Shown: piece after piece, positions 17,082 through 25,243 of the stretch
Layout: every line of letters starts with the position of its first letter
Position numbering within the stretch: the first letter of the stretch is position 1
Origin: Candidatus Neomicrothrix sp. UBA2974
GTDB lineage: Bacteria > Actinomycetota > Acidimicrobiia > Acidimicrobiales > MedAcidi-G1
Length of the DNA stretch: 58,098 nucleotides
Direction of reading: 5' to 3'
Assembly (NCBI GenBank): GCA_002348705.1
Contig: DEAU01000045.1
Coordinates: 37,892-95,989, forward strand
The notes under the pieces: generated by a model
Told to the model about the DNA's origin: nothing
Database searches by the model: none
What the model saw: the letters and a program-made list of their open reading frames with translations, nothing else
Program-made: the position numbers and the translations under genes

Positions 17082-17282
17082 TAGGGAATCTCCTAAGAGG
17101 AATCTGCCGGGCTTGTGGTTGCTGGTCTTTCGGTACGACGACGAATTACGAAAATGATCGTATTTCCCTAGATCTTTCGAAGAATACCGACTCTGGTTCG
17201 GGCCAGCCGGCAGTCTGGACCCAAAGAATTTCGAAAGTTGTGACCGTGCTGGCGGTCGGGGTGGTCACCTTGGGGATGACGG

Positions 17283-18206
17283 TTAGAGCTTCGGCCAGCG
17301 ACGCCGTCGTGAGTGGCGATCGCGGCCGCCAAGAGCCCATGCCCGCCGCCAGGCGCCCACATCGGGTCCGGTGAGGCCGGGCGAGGTGCCGGCATGGGCC
17401 CTAATTCGCGCCGTGTACCAGTCGGACGTGGCTTCATCTCCGAGTGCGGCCACGGCCGCCTGTAGTCGTATGGCAAAGGCGCGGGCGTTTTCGTCCTCTT
17501 TGGCCACTAGCGGGTCGCCGAAGGTGACAGTGGTGCGCGAGGGTCGGGGAAGGGTCCGGCCCTTGCGGAGGATCTGGCCTGTGCCCTGAAGGTGAATAGG
17601 CACTACTGGCACGTCGCAGCGGATGGCCAGAAAGGCTGCGCCGCCCCGGAACTCCTGACCCCAGCCATCAGGGCTGCGGCCACCTTCTGGGTACAGCAGC
17701 ATCGACCAGCCCTCGCCAATGAGGTCGCGGGCCATGTCGGCGGACCGCCGCCCCACTTTGCTCCGCTCGATCGGCACTGCACCGATTGCCAACGCAGAGA
17801 TGGCACTCGAGGCACGATTGCTGAAGAAGTAGTCCGCGGCTGCACCCACCACAATCCGGTGACGCCAGGGCTCGGGAATAGATGTCAGCAGCAGAGGGGT
17901 GTCTGCGTGGCTGTGGTGGTTGGCGACGAAGACGACCGGGCCGTTGACCTCATCGAGACGGTCAAGCCCTCGTCGGTCCGGTGAAGCTAGTGCGGCGATG
18001 GTGGGTCGCATTATTGATTCAACAATCGCGGCACGGGTCAGACGAGCTGGGTATCGGCGGGCCCAGGTCGTGTCGTAGTCGGCGCCGAGTCCCTTCAAGG
18101 GCGTCGGAGGTTTCATTCCGGTCGGCACGGGCGCGGCGCGCCATGGGAAACCCGAGTAGGAAATCGTCGCTCTCAGGCGTCCGATCAAGTCTCCTAGAGG
18201 GTTCAC
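17283..18206 (-). CDS. PlsC-like 1-acyl-glycerol-phosphate acyltransferase family protein
   Basis: Membrane-associated acyltransferase of the PlsC/LPLAT family. The catalytic NHxSxxD motif is seen as VANHHSHADTPLL, and the substrate-binding block as LLYPEGGRSPDG with a downstream VPVVPIHLQGTG. 307 aa, with an N-terminal extension of about 80 residues before the catalytic block. The GTG start has GGAAG nine bases upstream. It begins 27 bases after the LarA-like gene and is the last member of the operon that starts with the acyl-CoA-reductase/HAD fusion, which suggests it transfers an acyl chain in the same lipid-related pathway. Its acceptor is unknown. Confidence 0.88.
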   Translation of the reverse strand: MNPLGDLIGRLRATISYSGFPWRAAPVPTGMKPPTPLKGLGADYDTTWARRYPARLTRAAIVESIMRPTIAALASPDRRGLDRLDEVNGPVVFVANHHSHADTPLLLTSIPEPWRHRIVVGAAADYFFSNRASSAISALAIGAVPIERSKVGRRSADMARDLIGEGWSMLLYPEGGRSPDGWGQEFRGGAAFLAIRCDVPVVPIHLQGTGQILRKGRTLPRPSRTTVTFGDPLVAKEDENARAFAIRLQAAVAALGDEATSDWYTARIRAHAGTSPGLTGPDVGAWRRAWALGGRDRHSRRRRWPKL

Positions 18207-18233
18207 TGACTGGTCTTCCGTTCGGTTCAGGGG

Positions 18234-19844
18234 TTAGGTGACGTCTGCCATGAGGATCGGCGGGTTCTTGATGTGGGTCACTGTGGGCTGCGGGCCGACT
18301 ACGTCGGATGCGATCTCCAGAGCGTCCTGCAGCGTGGAGGCCGGCGTAAACCCCAGACGCCGCACGGCGGCTGGGTCACCGCCCACGACTATTACTCGGC
18401 CGAGGTGCTGCAGGGCGTGGCTGCCCCAATACCACATGTAGAACGGGTGGACGCCGTGGTAGGCGTACGAGTTCCGGTACAGATGGATGTACCACTCGTC
18501 TTCGGCGAACTGTTTTTCGTATTTCTTCTCGATTTCGACCGGGTCGGTGGTGTCGGCCAGAACTTGCTCGAAGAAGTCGATGTAACTGGGGTGGTGAACC
18601 GGATGGAACTCCCAAGGCGTGGGGTGGCTCATGATGAGAACGCCGCCTTCTCGTACAAGCGGCTTTCCCTTGTAGAGGTTAAAGAAGTACCCGAGTCCCA
18701 GGCACATGACCAGTATCGGATTCATGATTGAGTTGACGTTGTAAGGGCAGATGTACGGAAGACCCATCGTCAGCACGTCGGTTTGGCCTTCGACCGGAAC
18801 AAGATGCTGTTTGTACACATTGGCTGTGGTTACCTCGTGCACCGCCTCCACCTCGCCGGCCTGAACTGATGTCAGCGCGTAGGGCGCCTGCCACGATGAA
18901 AAAATCTTTCGCTTCGCTTTTGTTGGCATGGCGTCGAGGCCGTGCTTCATGCCGAGAAACTGCAGGCGGTCCCGGGTTGACCACTCCCACTCCCGTTTTT
19001 GGAGCAAGGCGAGAGGGCCCTCGCGGCCGAACGTATTGTTGTTGACAGTGGTCTCGATCTGAAAGATCTTCACTCCAGCGTCGCGGATGATTTTTCCCAT
19101 CCGCCAGTTGGAGGCGTGTAGTGCCGAGTTCTCTTGGTCCATAAAGGATCGGGAACGCTGCATGGTGTGGACATTGTGGTGGTGGCGCAAGCCGGTGTAG
19201 CCGGAAAGTCCTGTAGCCGTGCTTTTGTGCCCGCCGTCCATCGAAACGAGGTTTATGTTGACGTACACCACGAGGTCGCTCTCGGCGGCTCGCCGACTGA
19301 ATTGAACCTCTTCGCCGTGTGGTGTCTCACCGAGGAGGATCATGCCGTCGGGATCCTCGGCGTCGTGGTTGTAGAGGCGGCCGTCAGGAGCGAAGGCGTC
19401 GTAGACACGGTCTCCGACAGCGTGGCGGAGCTCGTCCTCTGTCATGCGTCGGTGAATAGCTAGTGCGGCGATCAGGTGGACGTCGTCTACACCGGCCGCC
19501 GCGGCTAGGTCTAGGACTTCCTCGATGACCCGTTGACGGATGTCGGGTCGTCGCATAGGAGGTAGAGGCAGCGAGATGTCATCGAACGCGATTGTCAGCT
19601 TCATGCCCGGCTTTAAGAGGGCGGGGAGTGGCTTGGAGTCGCCTAGCGGGTTCAGGAGGGCTTGGCGGATAGCGCTGTCGGGATCGGGCAGTCCCTCTAA
19701 AGGTTCGGCAGGGTAGATGACTCGGGAACGGCCAGCTGGCAGTTTCTCGAGGCGGAAGCCCTCACCGTGGTGGAAAACGATCGGCGGGCTACTCCGATCA
19801 ACATCGAGGATGAAGCCGGGACGGGGGGCGAGGTTGCCGGTCAC
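18234..19844 (-). CDS. LarA-like (lactate racemase family, DUF2088) protein with altered active site
   Basis: Member of the LarA superfamily, whose characterised members use the nickel-pincer (NPN) cofactor to racemise or epimerise alpha-hydroxyacids. Family landmarks are AFDDISLPLPP (residues 87-97, in place of DDxTRPxP), His131 in ALAIHRRMTEDE, NHDAEDPDG (159-167) and Lys207 in DGGHKSTATGLSG, the lysine that carries the cofactor in LarA. The second catalytic His, normally about ten residues before that lysine, seems replaced (NINLVSMDGGHK). At 536 aa it is about 100 residues longer than lactate racemase, with a Tyr/Trp/His-rich C-terminal part. No larB, larC or larE maturation genes are nearby. 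It overlaps the dehydrogenase gene by four bases. Confidence 0.82.
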   Translation of the reverse strand: MTGNLAPRPGFILDVDRSSPPIVFHHGEGFRLEKLPAGRSRVIYPAEPLEGLPDPDSAIRQALLNPLGDSKPLPALLKPGMKLTIAFDDISLPLPPMRRPDIRQRVIEEVLDLAAAAGVDDVHLIAALAIHRRMTEDELRHAVGDRVYDAFAPDGRLYNHDAEDPDGMILLGETPHGEEVQFSRRAAESDLVVYVNINLVSMDGGHKSTATGLSGYTGLRHHHNVHTMQRSRSFMDQENSALHASNWRMGKIIRDAGVKIFQIETTVNNNTFGREGPLALLQKREWEWSTRDRLQFLGMKHGLDAMPTKAKRKIFSSWQAPYALTSVQAGEVEAVHEVTTANVYKQHLVPVEGQTDVLTMGLPYICPYNVNSIMNPILVMCLGLGYFFNLYKGKPLVREGGVLIMSHPTPWEFHPVHHPSYIDFFEQVLADTTDPVEIEKKYEKQFAEDEWYIHLYRNSYAYHGVHPFYMWYWGSHALQHLGRVIVVGGDPAAVRRLGFTPASTLQDALEIASDVVGPQPTVTHIKNPPILMADVT

Positions 19845-21064
19845 TTTTGGCGCTCCTTTTCGTCGCGCATGTCAAAGACGATTTTGGTAGCGCCGCGGCG
19901 ACCCGCTGCAGCTGCGTGCTCAAGTGCGTCCACATAACGAGAGAGTGGGTAGGTGGCGGTAACCAGTGAGCCGAGTCCGGCGTCGGCAACCAACTCGGCT
20001 GCCAGTTCGAAGGTTCGGCGTTTCGAGCCGTCAGGGAGTGTCTCAGCACCGTAGGTGTAGGCCCCAACAAGGGTGATCTCTCGGTGCCAAAGGGGCGTGA
20101 GTTCAAGAGAGACCTCGGCGGGCATGCCGACCAGCACGATACGACCGCGTGGGCGAACAATGGCCAGAGCGTCAGTGAGACTGGCCGACGAGCCGACACA
20201 GTCCACCACTACGTCGGCGCCCCCGGTGAGACGGTCGACGACCCCCTCGGTGGAACTTTCGCCGAGGCTTGGGGCGCCGATGGCTCGGCTACCAGTGATG
20301 CGCCGAATCGCCCGCCGGATTTCGGCCGGCTTGACCACTTGTTCGGCTCCAAATTCTTCAGCGAGTCGACGTTGGTCGGGGTAGCGACCGGTAGCCACCA
20401 CGGTGCGCGGCGAGGCGTGGGCTCTTATGGCCGCAAGGGTTACGAGGCCCAAAGTGCCGGTGCCGAGAACGGCGACCACGCTGTCTTCAGGGATCTCGGC
20501 TGCCAGTGCGGCGTGAACACCACAGGCCGTTGGTTCGATCATGACCGCCGCTTCGTCGTCGATGTGGTCAGGCACCGGGTGGAGTTGTGAAGGGTGGGCG
20601 GTGAATGCCGTCGCCCATCCACCTCCGGTGTCATGGCATGACCCAGTCTGGATACCCGGTTCAAGATCGCCAAAGGCGGTGTGCTCGCAGTTGCCAAGGT
20701 TGCCTTGAGCGCAGGGTCGACATGTTGGGTGGAGATTGCGGCTGACGCACCCTAGGACCGGTTCGAGAACCACTCGGCTGCCGTCGTCGAGATCCCCGAC
20801 AACCTCGTGGCCGGGTACGAACGGAAATGACACCAGGGGTTCGAAGTATCGGGCTGATCGACCATCTACGGTTGCCAGGTCTGAGCCGCAGATTCCCGAC
20901 AGCCTGGGTCGAACTCGGACCCAGTCCGGTCCGGGTGCCGTCGGCACTTCCAAGTCAACAAGTTTCAAGGGCCCCACTGCTGCGCCGCGTCCTGGCACTA
21001 GGCCGCCGGCCAAACGGGCGGCCGCATAGCGGGGGAGGTTCCGGCGGAACTGGAGGGCTTTCAT
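19841..21064 (-). CDS. Zinc-dependent MDR alcohol/polyol dehydrogenase
   Basis: NAD(P)-dependent medium-chain dehydrogenase, 407 aa. Catalytic zinc ligands are in GICGSDLATV and PGHEVVGD. The structural-zinc lobe is HPTCRPCAQGNLGNCEH, and the Rossmann motif AVLGTGTLGLVTL. An insertion of about 20 residues (residues around 255-275) sits in the coenzyme domain. ATGA overlaps join it both to the fusion gene upstream and to the LarA-like gene downstream, so the three are translated together. A substrate that is also an alcohol or hydroxyacid of the operon's pathway is a fair inference, not shown. Confidence 0.88.
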   Translation of the reverse strand: MKALQFRRNLPRYAAARLAGGLVPGRGAAVGPLKLVDLEVPTAPGPDWVRVRPRLSGICGSDLATVDGRSARYFEPLVSFPFVPGHEVVGDLDDGSRVVLEPVLGCVSRNLHPTCRPCAQGNLGNCEHTAFGDLEPGIQTGSCHDTGGGWATAFTAHPSQLHPVPDHIDDEAAVMIEPTACGVHAALAAEIPEDSVVAVLGTGTLGLVTLAAIRAHASPRTVVATGRYPDQRRLAEEFGAEQVVKPAEIRRAIRRITGSRAIGAPSLGESSTEGVVDRLTGGADVVVDCVGSSASLTDALAIVRPRGRIVLVGMPAEVSLELTPLWHREITLVGAYTYGAETLPDGSKRRTFELAAELVADAGLGSLVTATYPLSRYVDALEHAAAAGRRGATKIVFDMRDEKERQK

Positions 21065-23394
21065 CGACTGGTTCCAGAATGGATCGTCGGAGCCAGAGGT
21101 AGGAGGTTGCGGTGCATGCCCGGTGACTTGCGGAAGTCCTCGACCAGCCAGCCTCGCTTACGAGCAATACCGGCCAGACGGGTCTCCGGGTTGACGGCTA
21201 CCGGAAAGCCAACCGCTTCGAGCATGGGGAGGTCACTGGCTGAGTCGGCGTAGGCAACGGACTCGCGGAGGTCCAGATCATGTTTGTCGGCATGGTCGAT
21301 GAGGGCTTGGTAGCGGGCCTCTCCGGTCGGTGGGACAGCGGTCAGGCGGCCGTCGTAGGTTCCGTCAGCTACACCCAACTGGGCCGACACGATGTGGTCG
21401 AAAAGGGGACGAAACGGCTCGACTACGAAGTCCAGTGCTCCGGTGATAAGAACGGTGTGGTGTCCGAGAGAGCGGTGTTCTCGGACTCGTCGGATAGCTG
21501 TTGGGAAAGACTTGGCGAGAATCATCTCACTGAATTTTTCTAGCGAGTCGTGGGTGATCTGTTCGACTGGAGCGCCCTCGTACCGCCGGTAGAAGTAGCG
21601 CAGGAAGTCACTGCGGTCCTTGCGGTCGAGCGATAGGAGCGCAGGGGCTTCGGCTACGAGGCCGGCGACGAAGCGAACTCGGTCCCGTCCGCTGAGGTGT
21701 CGACTGCCCAACCACGCATAACTAGCCACAACGTTTGAGGCAATGAGCGTGTTCTCGAGGTCGAAGGCGGCTAGATGTCGATCATCGGCCAGTACTTGAC
21801 GTCGCAGCCGTGCCTCCCGGCTTTCGCCACCCCGAGCCGGTGGTTTCATCGGGACCCGACCAGCCTTCACCACCGAGGGCAGGTGGACCTCAGGGGCGTA
21901 AAAGTCCCAGTCGATTATCCGGGGGTCAAAACAGAAAGTGGCTTGGTCCTCTTCGGAAAGACTGTCCCAGAGGGCTAACAGTCGGTCCAGTTCGTAGAGG
22001 GCCTCACACTCCGCGTATGCGCCGTAGAGGTCGACGTAGCCTTCAGCCCGCCGAACTAACTCGCGTTGCTCCTCAAGGCGCGCACCGATCTCGGCTTGAC
22101 GTCCCCTAACGGGTAGCACCCCAAAGATTTTTTGAGCCCGATCCAGCATGACTCCGGCCCGCTCGAGTTGCTTCTTGACGCGGCCACGGCCCGGAAAGGA
22201 CCACTCGGGAACCGGGATGGGCTGGCCGAGCTCGTCGTAGATGGGGTGCTCAGTGAACCACTCTCGGACCAGGTCGACGAGTTTTCCGTATCGCAGCGGG
22301 TTTACGGCACCTGATGCGACTTGGACAATGTCAGGACCGTCGTCGGGTCCTAACGGCCCGCGTGCGGCGATGGCGCAGATGGCAGCCACAACGAGGTCAA
22401 CTGGAATGACGTCGATGGTGCCCTCGGGGACACCAGGGAATTCTTTTAGCAGGCCGCGGGCATAGGAGATGATGACCGGCTCAGCCATCCGAAAGCCTCG
22501 AATCCACCCTGGCGACGGTTCGGCCAAAGCTGATTCGATGATGGCTGGGCGGACCACGCTGACGGGGACGTTGCCAGCTACCTCGGCTGTGGCGATTTCG
22601 CCCAGGGCCTTGGTGTAGGCGTAGGCATCCGGAAAACCGAGGGACGAGGCGCGGGCAACTCCGGCCTCGGCCATGCGGTCGTCAACCCATCGGGACCGCA
22701 ACTGCTCGGTTTTGTCGGCGAGGCTCGGAATGCCGGCCGCGCCGAGTTCAGCACGGGCCTGGCTACGAAAATCAGCCAACGCACTGGGGGTTCGGCTGGC
22801 TGTTTCCGTTTCCCGTCGGATGCGTCGGGCAGCATCGACCTCGGTCCTCCAGTCGACGTCGACGAAAAACGGACTGTCGTCGACTGGCTGCTCAGGAGCG
22901 CTTCCACGTCGACTACCGGCTACGTAGCAAGTGGAGACAGCCACAAGGTGGGGGGCCACACCGAGTTCAGACAGTGTCTCGACAATGCGGACAGGTCCGA
23001 GCAGGTTGACCTCGACAGCTTGGTCCAGTGGAGAGTCGAAGCTGACCGCGGCAGCCGAGTGGATGACTATGTCGCAGGAGGCCAGAGCGTTTCGACCGTG
23101 GTCATCGAGACCGAGACCGTCGATAGTGACGTCGCCCGCAACGGCGGTGATCCGGCGAGCAGCCATCTCGGCGAAGCCATCAGCGCCGAGGTGCTCGCGC
23201 AGGCCGTCAAATGCGTCGTTTCGGAGTATGTCTCGCTCAACCCTCCGGATAGCGCCGCGACGACCAGGTCGGACGATGAGCACCAAATCACATTCAGGGG
23301 CTGATCGAAGGAGTCGCTCTATGAGCGCGGTGCCGAGGAAGCCGGTGCTTCCCGTGACGGCGATTCGCCGCCCCGCCAAGGCTTCGGGTATCAC
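21061..23394 (-). CDS. Fatty acyl-CoA reductase-like SDR fused to an atypical HAD-IB domain
   Basis: 777-aa two-domain protein. Residues 1-430 form an extended SDR of the fatty acyl-CoA reductase/male-sterility type: GSTGFLG at 15-21, Ser in VSTCYVAG (about 154) and Tyr258-x3-Lys262. A helical linker leads to a HAD-IB phosphatase-like domain from about 540. There motif I reads FDLENTL (Asp545, Glu547), so the second Asp of DxD is replaced by Glu. Motif II is Thr651 in LITGALD, the usual motif III Lys looks like Arg, and motif IV ADSASDLPML is intact. Start is GTG. It heads the four-gene operon and is divergent from tetR, with two operator-like repeats between. Acyl-CoA or acyl-ACP reduction is likely; the HAD activity is doubtful. 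Confidence 0.85.
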   Translation of the reverse strand: MIPEALAGRRIAVTGSTGFLGTALIERLLRSAPECDLVLIVRPGRRGAIRRVERDILRNDAFDGLREHLGADGFAEMAARRITAVAGDVTIDGLGLDDHGRNALASCDIVIHSAAAVSFDSPLDQAVEVNLLGPVRIVETLSELGVAPHLVAVSTCYVAGSRRGSAPEQPVDDSPFFVDVDWRTEVDAARRIRRETETASRTPSALADFRSQARAELGAAGIPSLADKTEQLRSRWVDDRMAEAGVARASSLGFPDAYAYTKALGEIATAEVAGNVPVSVVRPAIIESALAEPSPGWIRGFRMAEPVIISYARGLLKEFPGVPEGTIDVIPVDLVVAAICAIAARGPLGPDDGPDIVQVASGAVNPLRYGKLVDLVREWFTEHPIYDELGQPIPVPEWSFPGRGRVKKQLERAGVMLDRAQKIFGVLPVRGRQAEIGARLEEQRELVRRAEGYVDLYGAYAECEALYELDRLLALWDSLSEEDQATFCFDPRIIDWDFYAPEVHLPSVVKAGRVPMKPPARGGESREARLRRQVLADDRHLAAFDLENTLIASNVVASYAWLGSRHLSGRDRVRFVAGLVAEAPALLSLDRKDRSDFLRYFYRRYEGAPVEQITHDSLEKFSEMILAKSFPTAIRRVREHRSLGHHTVLITGALDFVVEPFRPLFDHIVSAQLGVADGTYDGRLTAVPPTGEARYQALIDHADKHDLDLRESVAYADSASDLPMLEAVGFPVAVNPETRLAGIARKRGWLVEDFRKSPGMHRNLLPLAPTIHSGTSR

Positions 23395-23403
23395 AGGACG
23401 TTT

Positions 23404-23440
23404 TCTACCAGATGGTCAGGCTCTCTACCAGATGGTCAGG
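23404..23440. promoter_or_regulatory. Tandem operator-like repeat for the TetR regulator
   Basis: The 17-base unit TCTACCAGATGGTCAGG occurs twice, at 23404-23420 and 23424-23440, a period of 20 bases (two helical turns). Each copy contains the inverted repeat ACCA-GA-TGGT. The pair fills the 66-base gap between the divergent tetR and fusion genes, covering the likely -35 region of tetR and the -10/-35 region of the operon, as expected for an autoregulated TetR operator. Confidence 0.7.
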
Positions 23441-23448
23441 ATCAGGGC

Positions 23449-23454
23449 TACGGT
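23449..23454 (+). promoter_or_regulatory. Leaderless-type -10 box for tetR
   Basis: TACGGT ends exactly six bases before the GTG at 23461. No Shine-Dalgarno precedes the start. It lies just downstream of the second operator-like repeat. Confidence 0.55.
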
Positions 23455-23460
23455 TTAGTT

Positions 23461-24090
23461 GTGGCTTCCACCGAGATGCGCGAGGCCAGGGGAAATACCA
23501 GGGAGTTAGTGCTGGATGCCGCCCTTGCATCATTTGGCACAGCGGGATACGACGGAACGTCCCTAGATGACCTTGCAGCCGGTCTTGGTATCCGCAAGCA
23601 GACGATCCTCTACCACTTTGTGTCCAAGCGACGACTACTTGACGCGGTAGTTGACCGGTGTACTGGTGAACTAACCGCAGCTCTTGAGCACGTGCTGTCC
23701 GAGGCCAGAGCAGTATCCACTAGCGATTGGGATCGGGTGGAGGCCATGGTCCGGGTCGTGTTTCGCATCGCTCTTGAAAAGCCCGTTTTGCTTGGCCTGC
23801 TTCGCGAGGTGAGTCGACCCGGTTCGCCGGGAGCTGCCAGGTTACGCACTCATTTGGAGCCATTAATGGCTCGCGCCCGGCGCTGGATGGAGGACGAGAT
23901 GGCGGCTGGGCGAATGCGCCGCACCGACGCTCAGTTGCTGCTTTTGAGCGCCTATTCGACCGTGGTTGGTGTGGCTACCGAGATCGAGGTGCTCCGGGCG
24001 GCAGGTGTGGGTCCCACCTTGCGGCCAGTTGTGCAGCGGCGTGCTGAATTGCTGCGGTTCTTGCGTTCGTCGCTGGATCTGAGCGCCTGA
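23461..24090 (+). CDS. TetR-family transcriptional regulator
   Basis: 209-aa DNA-binding repressor type. The N-terminal helix-turn-helix is TSLDDLAAGLGIRKQTILYH at about residues 38-57, followed by the typical FVSKRRLLDAVVDR. The C-terminal ligand-binding half is helical and unlike any family I can name. It is divergent from the acyl-CoA-reductase/HAD operon, and the twin ACCAGATGGT repeats between them are its probable operator. A lipid or acyl-CoA ligand would fit the operon, but that is inference. Confidence 0.93.
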   Translation: MASTEMREARGNTRELVLDAALASFGTAGYDGTSLDDLAAGLGIRKQTILYHFVSKRRLLDAVVDRCTGELTAALEHVLSEARAVSTSDWDRVEAMVRVVFRIALEKPVLLGLLREVSRPGSPGAARLRTHLEPLMARARRWMEDEMAAGRMRRTDAQLLLLSAYSTVVGVATEIEVLRAAGVGPTLRPVVQRRAELLRFLRSSLDLSA

Positions 24091-24116
24091 TCGATTGCCG
24101 ATGAAACCAACAATGA

Positions 24117-25202
24117 TTAACGACTGGTGTTACGGCGCCGTCGGGCGTGTCGGTCCAAGGCTAGGTCCACGAGGCGGCTGACAAGAGCCCGAGACGACAG
24201 CCCGGCAGCCTGCCAGAGCCTCGGGTACATCGAGATCGGAGTAAAGCCCGGGATGGTGTTGACCTCGTTGAGGAGCATCCTTCCGTCCTCAGCGAGGAAG
24301 AAGTCAACTCTCGCCATGCCGGTGCAACGCAGCGCCAGATAGGCGCGAGCGGCCAAGTTTTGGAATCCCACGGACACCTCGGGGTCCAGTTCGGGGTTCA
24401 CCAAGAGCTCCGCTTCGCTTAACTCGTACTTGTCGGCGTAGCTATAGAAGTCAGCTCCTGGTCGGATCTCCCCAGGACCGGAGACTTGTGGGGAGCGGTT
24501 CCCGAGCACGGCCAATTCGATTTCCTGGCCGACTATCGCCTCCTCGACCACCACCCATTCGTCATAAGAGGCAGCGGTAGCAAGTGCCGCATCTAGCGAG
24601 CCGATGTCGGTAGCTCGCGACACGCCGACTGATGACCCCAGATTGGCTGGCTTCACGAACACGGTCGGGCCGAGTTCCATTAGAAGCTCCTCAAGTAACG
24701 CATGATGGCCTTCGGAGTCGGGGTTGGCGAGGCGTTCTGCATGGAGTCCCCGGTATTTGGCCTGGGGTATGCCATGGAAGGCCAATACCTCCTTGGCGGT
24801 CAATTTGTCCATGGCCAGTGCTGAACCGAGAACACCGGCCCCCACATAAGGAACGTCAGCTAGTTCGAGGAGGCCTTGTACGGTTCCATCCTCGCCAAGC
24901 GGGCCATGCACAACAGGGAAGACGACCGGTATGCCAGCTTCACTGGCCAGGGCTTTTAGCGAAGGAAGCGGGTCCCAGTCGGGTCCGGTCGGGTTCAGAC
25001 ACTCGAGTATTTCTCCTGCGGCGAGGGCAGAGGCCGACGATTCGGCGAGCACCCAACGTCCGTCGAGGTCGATGCCTACCGGAATTACCTCGAAACGGTT
25101 GGGGTCGGCAGCCGAAGCCACGTGGGCTGCTGAGATACAGGACACGTGGTGCTCGGCACTTCGGCCTCCAAAGAGCACCACGAGACGACGACGATCAACC
25201 AC
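24117..25202 (-). CDS. ddl: D-alanine--D-alanine ligase
   Basis: ATP-grasp enzyme that makes D-Ala-D-Ala for peptidoglycan. N-terminal VLFGGRSAEHHVSCISA matches the family signature, VFPVVHGPLGEDGTVQGLLE is the substrate loop region, FVKPANLGSSVGVSRA the ATP-grasp core, and LLNEVNTIPGFT the metal-binding end. 361 aa, normal. The start is GTG with a TACGAT box six bases upstream and no Shine-Dalgarno. It is divergent from murF, whose product uses D-Ala-D-Ala in the next step, with 41 bases shared between the two starts. Confidence 0.96.
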   Translation of the reverse strand: MVDRRRLVVLFGGRSAEHHVSCISAAHVASAADPNRFEVIPVGIDLDGRWVLAESSASALAAGEILECLNPTGPDWDPLPSLKALASEAGIPVVFPVVHGPLGEDGTVQGLLELADVPYVGAGVLGSALAMDKLTAKEVLAFHGIPQAKYRGLHAERLANPDSEGHHALLEELLMELGPTVFVKPANLGSSVGVSRATDIGSLDAALATAASYDEWVVVEEAIVGQEIELAVLGNRSPQVSGPGEIRPGADFYSYADKYELSEAELLVNPELDPEVSVGFQNLAARAYLALRCTGMARVDFFLAEDGRMLLNEVNTIPGFTPISMYPRLWQAAGLSSRALVSRLVDLALDRHARRRRNTSR

Positions 25203-25208
25203 GCTGGC

Positions 25209-25214
25209 ATCGTA
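25209..25214 (-). promoter_or_regulatory. Leaderless-type -10 box for ddl
   Basis: Minus-strand TACGAT ends six bases before the ddl GTG (25202). The overlapping plus-strand TAGGGT at 25213-25218 could serve murF with a leader of about 20 bases. Confidence 0.5.
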
Positions 25215-25243
25215 GGGTCACGGTCCATGAGGTTCCGGGCACT

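Noticed and set aside
24632..25243. 600-base N-terminal extension of the murF frame
   Set aside because: It lies antisense within ddl, is rich in Arg/Pro/Gly with no MurF resemblance, and the MurF N-terminal domain is complete from GTG 25244.
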